This document shows, piece after piece, positions 21,719 to 31,113 of a stretch of 64,000 nucleotides of DNA; the stretch's first letter is position 1, and each line of letters begins with the position of its first letter. Under the pieces are notes generated by a model. That model searched no databases, had not been told where the DNA came from, and saw only the letters and a list, made by a program, of their open reading frames with translations. The DNA comes from Nannochloropsis salina CCMP1776 (Eukaryota > Sar > Eustigmatophyceae > Eustigmatales > Monodopsidaceae): the NCBI GenBank assembly GCA_004565275.1, contig SDOX01000158.1, forward strand, positions 238,583 through 302,582, in the 5' to 3' direction. The position numbers and the translations under genes are program-made.

Positions 21719-22921
21719 GGATCGAGGCGAGGCTGAGAGAGGTGAATGCCCTTGTCCGGCAGCGGTGCTTGGGGCGGGAGGTGCGGCGTGTGTGGGACCG
21801 GTACGAATGGGTATTGTGGGCGGGGAGGGAGGGGGGGGGAGGGAGGGGGGAGGGAGGGCAGGCGGTGGACGTGTGACGGGGTAACGAGGGAGGTGATGGC
21901 GGAGGTGGCGGTGGGTTTGGGGCAGGCGGGGCTCTTAATTGGGATACTACGACGGCTGGCCTTGAATTTGAGAGCCTGGTCGAAGGGGATGCCGGACCTG
22001 GTGGTGTGGGCGAGGAGGGAGGGCGGGAGGGAGGGACGGAGGGAAGGGCTGCCCCGGGGGGGAAAGGCTCGAAGGGGGGAGAGGGGGAGGAAGGAAGATA
22101 AGGGGGGCGGCCGGCAGGCACGCCTGGAGGGAGGGGGATGCAGGGGGTTAGTTAGGCGTCCTAGCCTTGTGAAGGCGGGTGCCGACGGAGGCGGCGACGG
22201 GGGGCGGGAGCGGGTCTGTGCGAGGGCCGTACATGAGAGGGAAGGGAGGGCGACAGAGGGAGAGGGACGAGCAAAGGAGATGGAGGGGGCGGGGTGGGAG
22301 GGGGAGATGGAGCTTGGAGTGGAGGAAGAGGAAGGGAAGGAGAGCTCGGCGTCCATGGAGCGGGACGGTCCTGAGAGCCTCTGTGTCCAGCTGGTGGAGC
22401 GGGAAAGTGAAGCGTGGAGGGAAGGATGCGGGCGCCGGGAAGGGAGAAATCCGGGGGCAGGAAAAGAGGAGGAGGGGGCCGATGGAAGGGAGGACGAGGA
22501 GTGGGAGAGGAGGGCGGGAGGGGGAGGAAACCGTGAAGAGGGATTGTGCGAAGTGGAGCAAATCAGCCAAGCTTGGGGGCGCTCGTTCATGCGCTCGTTC
22601 CAGCCCGGTGCCAGAAGGGAAGGGGAAGGAGGGGAGGGGGAGGAGGAGGAGGAGGAGGAGGAGGAGGAGGAGGAGGAGGAGGAGGACCCTAGTATTGAAG
22701 TCAAGCTGGTCGAGGTGAAGAGCAAGAACGACTTCCTCTCCCCGCATCAAGAGGCCTGGATCTGTGAGCTCCTGCGGGACGAGAAAGGGTGGAATGCCGA
22801 GGGAGGGGGGGAGGCAGGGCGGGAGGGAGAGCGGAAGGGAGGGCGGGAGGCAGGGGCAAAGGGAGGAACATCAGCACCCGCGGCCACGTCGTTCGAGCTC
22901 TGCCATGTACGTAGTGTGTAA
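21719..22921 (+). CDS. FAN1: FAN1 nuclease, carboxy-terminal VRR-NUC exons
   Basis: Two frames carry FAN1-type sequence. The first, starting right after the GGA repeat, reads GIEARLREVNALVRQRCLG then WDRYEW, matching the FAN1 stretch RRPALEARLQLI to SWDRF. The second reads EVMAEVAVGLGQAGLLIGIL, ALNLRAWSKGMPDLVVWA, and later IEVKLVEVKSKNDFLSPHQE, WICELL, and ends FELCHVRSV. These are the VRR-NUC motifs PD..(x)..ExK: Asp in GMPDLVVW, Glu and Lys in LVEVK, so the catalytic residues are intact. An intron near 21800-21860 is needed to join the frames. About 230 residues of E/G/R-rich sequence lie between PD and ExK where other FAN1 proteins have roughly ten; this may be an insertion or contain an unrecognised intron. 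The upstream central portion is missing here and lies at 16.2-16.9 kb. Confidence 0.68.
22640..22686. repeat. (GGA)n microsatellite in FAN1 VRR-NUC exon
   Basis: Uninterrupted GGA run that encodes a poly-Glu tract just before the IEVKLVEVK strand of the nuclease. Confidence 0.85.
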
Positions 22922-23171
22922 GAATGTGTCCTTGACACTAAGGGAAATAGGGAATGATGCCGGACAGGGTCAAGAAACGTTGGCACATATGTTCGCCCTG
23001 GCAAAAGCTCGCAAGCTCAGAGTAAAGTAAAGTAAATGGAAATGCGATACGATAGGGCTCGCATGCAGTGAACTCTTCCTTCCTTCCTTTTCCTCCTCTC
23101 GCCCAGCCTTACAGGGCGCCTTCAACCTTATCAAAACATCTTTTTGTCGCCATCCAACATTCCAAAACCCT
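22922..23171. other. Short convergent spacer
   Basis: 250 bp between the FAN1 and MAPEG stop codons. Includes the tandem AGTAAAGTAAAGTAA near 23020. No gene. Confidence 0.4.
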
Positions 23172-23875
23172 TTACTTGTACTCAAATTGTGCGATGAAGG
23201 CAACCACGATGCCCAAAAACACAGCCGCTACCACACTCAGCACCCCCAGCGTCCAGGCCACGGTGCGCCAGGGCTGCAGGGCAAAAACATAGCATGCCGT
23301 ATAAGCAAAGCGCGCCACCGTAAAGACGATCGTCAATACTATCACCCCAATTCCTCCCTCTGACTCTTTGGCACTACTGGCTAAGGCAGCTGACCACAAC
23401 ACAATAAGACCCAGAGGAATGTTCTCCAAATCGTTCGCCACGATACGCCGCCATCGCGCATCCTGCTGACGATCAACGTCCGAGACACCTAGTGGCCGAT
23501 TCAAGCCGAGCTTGGAATAGTCCTCGTCGATCCTGTTGCCCGATTTGATCGCCGCTCCCCCCTGACAAAAGCGCGGAAAAGATGCACGAAGAGAATGAAT
23601 AACATTGAGACATTGGACAGATTGGATACAGGTCATATGCAACAGCCACCCAACATTCCGATCTGCTCTTCTTGAAAAACGCATTTGGTTGTCTTTGTGT
23701 ATTTAAGATGGATTGAAATCCTTACTATGTCTACGACTCTCCACACTTCTGAAAGCGTACACACCTGCATGGTCAGAGTCCAGACGTGTTTTAGATACAG
23801 CAGTCCCGTACAAGTCACTAATGTAGACAGAAGCATGGATCCTCCATAGATTGTGCCATACTCATCGTAACCCAT
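23172..23875 (-). CDS. MAPEG-family membrane protein, microsomal glutathione S-transferase 1-like
   Basis: Two exons, 23875-23765 (ATG) and 23561-23172, joined in phase 0, give 166 residues. MAPEG proteins are small four-helix membrane enzymes of glutathione and eicosanoid metabolism. Helix 1 is in exon 1 (STLVTCTGLLYLKHVWTLTM). After a charged loop (NRIDEDYSKLG) comes the family signature RWRRIVANDLENIPLGLIVL, matching the R..NDLEN(I)P pattern of MGST1 with its glutathione-binding Arg/Asn/Glu region. Two more helices follow (GVIVLTIVFTVARFAYTACY and WTLGVLSVVAAVFLGIVVAF). An earlier in-frame non-ATG extension exists, but the ATG at 23875 is the first good start. Substrate cannot be told from sequence. 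Confidence 0.8.
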
Positions 23876-24574
23876 ACTTGTCAACGAAACTTATTCTTTC
23901 TTTGAAGAATTGAATCACGTCGCCCGTCCTGTAGACTGATTTGACAAAAATGAGACCCGAAAGTGAATCAGAAAGCCAGCTTTAAAACTCCAAAAATTAA
24001 TTGAAAACAAATAAATGCGGTTATTAAGTCCACCTGAGCTTGTCAGAACGCAAGGATGCCGTCGTCAGGTCTTGGATGGCTTTTGGAGGGAACAAGATGC
24101 GCTTTATGTGTAGCCGACGTAACTCCGAAACTCCGAGTCGTGTTCCACGCCAAGTGTAAGATGTGAATAGCGTGGCCTGCATGATGCGTGTTGAATCCTT
24201 GGTCCAAACGTCTTTTGTATGGTACCATTTCTCTCGTAATGGTTATCACATAAAGCTCTTTTAACGACAAAGCAGGTCGCTTTCATCTCTTGTCTTTGTG
24301 TCAACTACATCGTCATCTGTCGTAGTGTTCCGTCAAGATCTCTTTCTGCCCAATGGTCTGGTCTATCGAAAAGTCCGATTAGAAGGATAAAAGACAATGA
24401 TATTGTTGAATAAAAAAAGAGCATCCTCGCGTGAAAAAGGATGAACGTAGCCGTAACAAAGCGCAAAAATATTCGCTTCACCAACAGCGTCACAACACGC
24501 ATGACGAAAGGTACTTTGACATTTCATCCTCCCTTGTTCCGCCTTTATCCCTTTCACCCGCCATCTTCCTTGTA
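23876..24574. other. Intergenic, AT-rich, no gene recognised
   Basis: About 0.7 kb upstream of the MAPEG start. Short overlapping frames only. Expected to contain the MAPEG promoter and the 3' UTR of the SAP-domain gene. Confidence 0.4.
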
Positions 24575-25353
24575 TTAAGGGGCATAATTTCTCACTTCTC
24601 CCTCCGCTTCCTGCTCTGCCAGAAGACGGCGCTCAAAATCGTCTCCATAGGCACTAGGAAAACAGAAGGGAAGGTTTTCTTCTTCTTCAGGGTCGTGCAC
24701 AATGACGACTTCCCGGAAGCCCTCGTCGCTCAGAGTGTAAATTTTATCAAGGCTAGAGAGGGTACAAGAAAAAGGAAGGGAGAAATTAAAGGATGGGAGG
24801 ACGGGACATGGGCTAGGGTCATCGAATCCCAGCCCCAAAGCCCCAGCATGTTCCAACCCTACAAGCCCCCGTCTCCTTTTCTCCCCCACGCCGTCCTCAC
24901 CGTTCCAGTTGTTCTACCAAGTCGGCCTTATGTCCATTCGCCTGCATCCCCCTCCTCGCCAGCTCCTCCTTCAATTCCGCCACTTTCATCTCCTTGTACT
25001 TCCAGCCTCCCTCCGGGGGCCTGTCTGCCCACCAGGGAAGAGGAACTTCCAGCTCTCCGTCCATCTTGTTGAATTCGCTCGTCCACCACGACTTCTTCTG
25101 CTGCGCAGGTCTTCTGTTCCCCCCCCCTTCCCCCTGTACCCTTTAGCCGCTGCAGCCGCACCCCGTCCACCACTTTGGTGCCGCGAAGACCCTCCCTCCC
25201 CCCTTCCCCCCCTCCCTCCCTCCCTTCCTCCTGGGCCAGCCCCCTGCCGAGAAGGACGAGACAACGCCGATCCCGGCAGTCCCACGCCATCCAAGTCCAC
25301 TGCTTGCTTCCAGACAGGCCCGTCTTGCCCAGATCTAAGGGCAAAGCCCGCAT
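24575..25353 (-). CDS. SAP-domain protein (5' exon uncertain)
   Basis: Two exons are well supported on the minus strand: 25100-24901 and 24752-24575. The join CG|C keeps the frame (..LVEQLER-LDKIYTLSDEG..). The first encodes KKSWWTSEFNKMDGELEVPL and WWADRPPEGGWKYKEM, running into a clear SAP motif (MKVAELKEELARRGMQANG then HKADLVEQLER), a helix-extended-helix module usually binding DNA or RNA. The last exon gives an acidic tail (HDPEEEEN, ending EGEVRNYAP). Acceptor GCGCAG at 25101 opens the exon. Further upstream a frame starting with the ATG at 25353 (MRALPLDLGKTG..) could supply the first exon, but no junction is certain. Role in nucleic-acid binding is inferred from the domain only. Confidence 0.62.
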
Positions 25354-26576
25354 GGCGAAAGGAAGGAGGAGAGAAGAGAGACGTGACGACGACCGCTTCT
25401 CTTTGCGGACATGTCCATGTATGTTATGTCACCTCTTATCATGTGGTCTTCTCTCTTTTTGCCCGGCACTCCCCCCCCTGCCTTCCTACCTCTCGACGAT
25501 TTGTGCCATGTCTCTCTGCGGCACATCCTCCTTCCGCGAGGCCCCCCGGATTCCCTTTCCTCCCTCCGGACGCCGGGGGGGGGGGGGGGGGACGCGAAGG
25601 GCGTCGATTTGCTTTCTGTGATTGTGGTGGACAACCAAATGCTTGTAAATAGACGAAAAAATTGTTACGTGCGACGGGGGTACGGGCTGAAGAAGATGAG
25701 TGAAGGCTATGAAGGCAGCAAGGAAGAGATCTAAAACCGAGGCCCTTGCTGGAAACTAAATGCTACGTTATAATTCTACACACCCCATGTATCCTTTTTG
25801 TCGCACCTTTGCACCTGTCTCTCCTTGGTTTCCATCATTTCCAGAGTAATGCGCCTCGTCGTCCATGTGAAGACTGGCATCCATTGAGCGGGAAGACGAG
25901 CGGATGGAAGGACAAGGGGTGGCCGGAAGAAAAGCGGATGTCCTTCCATTGATTGAGAAGGACAAAGAAAGGGACGGTAGAAACACGAGAAATACGAGGA
26001 CATGCGAGAAGAAATAGGGCGTGGGAGCCTGCCATTTTCTACCGCGGTTGCACTTGATGAGGGGGCAGTGCATGGCAACAGGAAGAAAAACGAGACAGCC
26101 GGTTACCCGCTCTTGATTCTCCACGCCGGCAGCCCAAGTTACGCGCTCTTCCAGCTCCTACCATCGAAGAGAAAAGAGACACAACGTGATGAGCTTATAA
26201 TCCGCCAAACTCTCCATATCCACCCCGGGTTGAGGACGCCGGTCGTGCCCGGCGAGAGGGCGAGGCTCAATCAAGGGGCGGGAGCGTATACCGAGCTTGG
26301 CAGAGCCAGGAGGTTAAAAGAATGACGCTGCGTCAGCCTGACACGCCACCCTTCTTGGGCGCCTGTGTGGAACGGCCCTGGATGCTTTCAGCAAGTTCTA
26401 TGCCCGTGGTTGGAAGACAATGCTGCTGCGCGTGAGACAGATCGGAAAATGGAATGTGCTGGGTTGCATGATCTTGCGTTAAGTGGTCAGAGCGCTCCCT
26501 CGATCTTTCTGATGGGCTGCCACTTCGACAACTAGTTTGTTCCATTATCACAAATGTTATTTACGTCTCACAAAAC
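25354..26576. other. Intergenic, no gene recognised
   Basis: 1.2 kb between divergent genes (SAP-domain, minus; SANT-like, plus), so both promoters are here. Contains a run of G at about 25578-25590 and no frame with recognisable domains. Confidence 0.45.
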
Positions 26577-27717
26577 ATGTCACAGTTATTAAACATGCGC
26601 GTGATTGCATCTCTTTTGCTCCTGGCTGCGGTATGCAATGCCTTCCAAGCTCCCATTGTTTCTCGAGGTAAGCGGCCACGTCCCACGCTTTCTCACCACG
26701 CACCCGCCCCCTTTATATGGAAGGCTCACTTGAATGAAAAACGTGCTCGAGATAAAATGGTAGAGAGGTTTTCACGTGTGATAAAAGTACGTTTACACTT
26801 CTTTGCCGACTTGTGTCGTAGGGACTCTGTTATATGATCACAACAGGGTAGGCCAGCCAAAAGCAGCACGAAGCTCTACATCGTGGTGCTCGCTCACGCA
26901 GACACACATATGCACATGCGTTGATTGTTGTCGGTATAATAACATCTTACGCTCCTCTCTCTCATCTTTGTCCCTCCGTGCCAGGCCGTAGCCGCCAGGC
27001 CCCTCAAATGCTGGGCAACTTCTTCAAGACGGCAGCTCCCTCCGCAGCCCCTCCCGGCCAAGGCAAAGTAGGCGCCAAGGCCGGAAAGGGCGGGTCTCGC
27101 CTCAACTTGAAGAGCATTCCGAAAGAAGCCCCCCCCGCACCCAAGAAACTTGCCTCCATCGCGGCCGGTATCGCGCCAGCGGGCCCGAAGGTACCGTCCT
27201 TCCCCTTCAAGCTGGGGCGGACGAAAGAGGCCAAGGAGTCCACGGCCCGCGTCGTGAATGGGAAGCTGGAGGTGAGGAGGGGGAAGACGGGACAAGGGGA
27301 GAAATGTGAGAGGGTACGGGACGACGAAAGAGTGGTGAAAGGAAGGACACCACGTGCTCTCTACATTCATGGCGGTGTCCAGGGAGCGCAAATTTGAGAC
27401 CGTAGGACCCGATTTTCACGCCGTCATCTCCTCTTTTGCAGGGCTACTTCACCAACGAGCAACTGCAGGCGCTGGAGGTGGCGCGTCGGGAGGTGCCCTC
27501 CTCGGCCGCGTCCTACTGGCAGAAAATCGCCAGCAAGGTACCCGGACAGACGGCGGAGACCTGCAAGGCGATGACGAACCAGCTACTGTTGGACAAGGCG
27601 CGGGGGACAGGGAAGAACTTCTTCGGCGGCTACGTGGAGGTGAAGGAGACAAAAATGGTGGTGGACACGGAGGCGACGGTGGGGAAGCGCTTGAAGGCGG
27701 CCTTTGGCTTGAAATGA
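26577..27717 (+). CDS. Plastid-targeted protein with SANT/Myb-like domain
   Basis: Three exons, 26577-26667, 26985-27271, 27442-27717; all junctions keep frame; 217 residues. Exon 1 encodes a signal peptide (MRVIASLLLLAAVCNA) followed by FQAP, an ASAF-type junction, so the plastid is the predicted destination; the ATG at 26595 gives the same leader without the first six residues. Exon 2 is basic and Ala/Pro/Lys-rich (AAPPGQGKVGAKAGKGG). Exon 3 starts GYFTNEQLQALEVARREVPS then SYWQKIASKVPGQTAETCKAM, a good fit to a SANT/Myb-like helix-turn-helix (conserved W, then GQT..C). The ending is KMVVDTEATVGKRLKAAFGLK. A DNA-binding plastid protein is inferred; SANT domains also bind proteins, so this is open. 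Confidence 0.75.
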
Positions 27718-28420
27718 GTTGGAGAGGGAGAGGCAGAGGCGGGGAGAAAGGAAGGGGAAAGAGCGTGGAGGCAGGGAGGAATGGGCCGTATGCGGCACCT
27801 GACAAGCGAGCTGATGGCTTTGAGGGAGGTGCGCGGCAAACCCTGGGTGGGTAAGGAAGAAGAGAGGGAGGATGTGAAGTGAAGGGGGGTTCGCCCTGTG
27901 TTGTGAACATAGCGACGGTAATAGGTGTGGATGGAGACGAGTGAGCAGCGGGCGGTGTGGATCCAGGCAATAAATAATGGAAATCGGGTGCCAAGAACGA
28001 AAGGGCAAGGATGTGGGGCCCTCCACTGCCTCTCTCGCCTGCTCGTGCCCCCACTTGCTTCTCCGTTCCTCTTTTCTCCCTGGACCCTCCCCTGGACCCT
28101 CCCCTGGACCCTCCCCCTGGACCCTCCCCTCTCTCACCACCTCCCCGCGTCTTCACCCTCCTTCCCGTCCCCTCATGAAACCGTCACCCTCGGCCCATCC
28201 ACCACCCTTCAACCTCCCTCGTCTCCTACACACCCGCCATCACCCCCACTTCCTCCTCCCTCTTTCTGCGCCCGCCCCCCTGCCCCTTATTTCCCCCCCC
28301 TCCTCTGTCGCCCCCCCCATTCCACTCTTTCCCCCTCGCGCCCATCCATGTACCCTATCTGGCCCCATGTAGACCCTCCCTCCTCCCCTCCCTCCCTTCC
28401 TCCCTCCCTCCCTCTGCCCA
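27718..28420. other. Convergent 3' spacer
   Basis: Between the SANT-like gene (+) and the ASADH gene (-). The right half is extremely pyrimidine-rich on the plus strand and includes a short tandem repeat at 28081-28130. No gene seen. Confidence 0.45.
28081..28130. repeat. Tandem repeat, unit TGGACCCTCCCC
   Basis: Four near-identical 12-13 bp units, the third one base longer. Lies in non-coding sequence downstream of two convergent genes. Confidence 0.85.
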
Positions 28421-30589
28421 CTAAATACGCCCCCTGCTCGCCAACTCCACGGCCACTAACCCCACCGCTACGAGCAAGCTCAGGATCCATCCTGCCCGCT
28501 TCGCCCTCCTCCAGTGCTCAAAGGCAAAGGTCGAGCCCCACCCTCCCTCCCTCCCCACCCCATACTTGTCGGGCGAGAGAACCGCCTCGGCGATAAAAAC
28601 AGCGTTGCTAGCCGCCCCCCGCAACAACTGATCCCCGCACACGAACATGTCCAGGCCCTTCCGCCCAAAGACCAGGGACTGCCGGACCCGCCCCACCTCC
28701 ACCTCGTACTTCCCCGTGGCTGTGAGCGGCATCGGGTACAGATTCTTCTCCCTGTCGTCCCGCACCTCCACGCCCGGGGCTTCCTGTAGGAGGAGGAGGG
28801 CCTGGGCGGGCTCGATTTCCTGGTAAGTCTCGATGGTGAGGGCCTCGGCGTGAGCGCGCAAAGTCGGGACGCGGACAGCTGGGAGGAAGGGAGGGGGAAG
28901 AGGCGGGCGGGAGGGAGGGAGGGAGGGGAGGAAGGGAGGGAGGGAGGGTGACGCCCTTGCTGCCCGCGGATCGTGTGTTGCGTGACCCCTCGCCATCCTC
29001 TTGGTCAAAACGATAACCACAACGGCCCCCTCGTCCTTCCCTCCCTCCTCGCTGTCCCCTTTTCGCCCCCAGCGATCCCCTCCCTCCCTCCCTCCCTCCC
29101 TCCCTCCCAACCTGTGCATGAAACCTCCATGTGGGGGTAGTCGAAAATCTTCCGCGTCTCCCACGCGACCTTCATCTCCTCCTTGGTGTAGCCGTTCTCC
29201 TGGAAGGGAGGGAGGGAGGGAGGGAGGGAGGGAGGTGTCGTTAGAGATGAGGGGATGGAAAAGGGGAGGGAGGGAAAGAGGGAAGGCACTAGAATCCGCA
29301 CGAGAGGGGAGAGGACAAGGTGGGGTGGGACAAGAGAGAAAGGGCAGAGAAAAGAGCACGAAAGGAAGAGAAAAGCTCCGGGACGTACTTGAAACTTGTC
29401 GATGTGGGGAATGACGTTGAATGGGAGGGGGTGCGCGAAGACCTGGTGCTGGCAGTCGCGGCCGATCAGGTAGTGCTCCATCCCCGTCCGCAGCTCCTCC
29501 ATCCCTTCCTGCCCCGCCCCTGAGGCCGCCTGGTAGGTGGATACGAGCAGGCGTTTGATCCCATAGCGACGATGGAGGGGCCAGAGGGCCATGACGGCGA
29601 TCGCAGTGGTGCAGTTGGGGTTGGCGATGAGTTTGGAGGACCCGATGGCGGCGGCGTTGATCTCCGGGACCACCAGGGGGATGTCGTCGTCGTAGCTAGG
29701 AGGGTAGGAAGATGGGGGAGGGAGGGAGGAAATATAAGTCGGCATCTGTCGCGGTGTTTCCGTTTTATTGCTCCCCCGGGGCCTCATCCAAGCCCTATTT
29801 CTGTCTTATCCCGCCCTCCGCCCCAACCTCCTCCTCTCCCCTCCGTCCTCTCCGTCGCCTTTCTCCATCTTTCTTTCCTCCACGCAATCACCCGCCCACC
29901 CACAGTTATGGTCATCAGGCTAAGAATGAATCTCTCCCCTCCTTCTCCCCCTGGTGGTCCCTCGATTTCTTCCACGCCGCCCCTAGCCCGCGACCTGCCT
30001 CCTCCATCACCCCGTCACGGTCCCTTCTTCCCCCTTCTTTGCTTACCGAAAGGCCGATGAGTTGTCGATCACATACGGTCCCCCCTTTTCGCTGATTTTC
30101 TTGGCGTATTGCAGGGCGAAGGTGCCGGACACAGCCAAAAAGACAAAGTCGCATTCACGGGCTGCTTCCACGGTGAAGAGCTCGATTTTTTTTTCCCCAT
30201 ATGGCGTGCTCAGCGTCTTCCCGGCACTCCGCTCGGACGCAAAGAGACGCAGCGTTTCCAAAGTGACCGGGAATCGTCGATCTTTTAATACCTTCGGATA
30301 CGGGAAGATAAAGGAGGATGAACCAATGGAAATATGGTCTAGGACAGAAGTAGAGGGGGGAGCCATGGAAAAGGAAGGCAGATAAGGCACGACAAGCGAC
30401 GAATTACCATGACGGGTATTGTTTCTATCCAGAGAGTCAATATTGTCATCCTCCATCAAATATTTTGAAAGAGGTTTCGGGATATTATCTATTTCTCAGA
30501 CGCACCTTGATCATCTCTGCCCCGACGGCCCCTGTGGCTCCCACCACCCCCACTTTTTGCGTGGCATGGTGAGAGGAGGAACTGGACAT
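28421..30589 (-). CDS. asd: Aspartate-semialdehyde dehydrogenase
   Basis: Five exons, 30589-30506, 30291-30047, 29695-29389, 29199-29112, 28878-28421; phases match throughout; 393 residues. ASADH reduces aspartyl phosphate to aspartate semialdehyde, the branch point to lysine, threonine, methionine and isoleucine. Exon 1 holds the NADP-binding loop [16 protein letters not shown]. Then [15 protein letters not shown] and the active-site [18 protein letters not shown] (Cys nucleophile), [15 protein letters not shown], and the acid/base His in [14 protein letters not shown]. The usual enzyme ends near [20 protein letters not shown]; here about 45 further residues follow, ending in a probable membrane helix ([17 protein letters not shown]). 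No targeting peptide is seen on the first exon, though an upstream exon cannot be excluded. Intron 4 has complementary (GGGA)n and (TCCC)n arms at its ends. Confidence 0.93.
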
Positions 30590-31113
30590 ACTTGCTCAGC
30601 TGTCGACTAAGTGGAAGAATGGCCGCGCGGAGATTTGTGTGAAAAAGGGGGGGAAAGGGAAACATGAGAGGGATAGATCAGGGTTGTAAGATCTAAGCTG
30701 AGCTGTTGAGGAGGCTGGGTGCCTAAATTCAAGCACCTCTGTCGAAGCCCACGACCACCCGCAGGCGCGGACAGACGGTGACTCACAGAGCCTACATCCA
30801 CAGCACATGATTGAAAATTGAAAGGCATATTTTCCCGGGACTGCGGGGTGTGTTACTTGACTCTCGCGTGACATAGCCTACGGGCTTCAGCGAGGAGGCG
30901 AACAGGGCAAGGAGAGAGGGGAGGAATCGAGAAGGAAGATGAAGGCATTTGATTCTTAATTTTCTAAACTTCACCCCTCATTTCGTGGGTGTCATCCTTC
31001 CAGGCAGATTCTACAGAAACTTTTTGTTTCCTTGCGGTGGCGGACGTGCTGCGAAAGGTTGAGCTCAGGCCACCGGCCTCGGTCTGGGAAGAAGGAAGGC
31101 CGGGCAAACCACC
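30590..31113. promoter_or_regulatory. Divergent promoter region, ASADH / VPS26
   Basis: 524 bp between two start codons on opposite strands. No strong core element seen. The bases just before the VPS26 start, AAACCACCATGG, make a Kozak-like context. Confidence 0.45.

Noticed and set aside
21259-22725. 488-codon minus-strand frame opposite FAN1 with long Leu and Ser runs
   Set aside because: The Leu/Ser runs are the reverse complement of the GGA/GAA microsatellites. The plus strand carries the conserved VRR-NUC motifs.
25578-25590. Homopolymer G run near 25580 as a possible gap or vector scar
   Set aside because: Such G runs are frequent in this genome's spacers and there is no adjoining foreign sequence.
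30792-30974. Possible 5' targeting exon for ASADH on the minus strand
   Set aside because: A start codon and a Pro/Ser leader exist, but no GT donor fits a join to the ASADH start. A plastid location was therefore not assigned.
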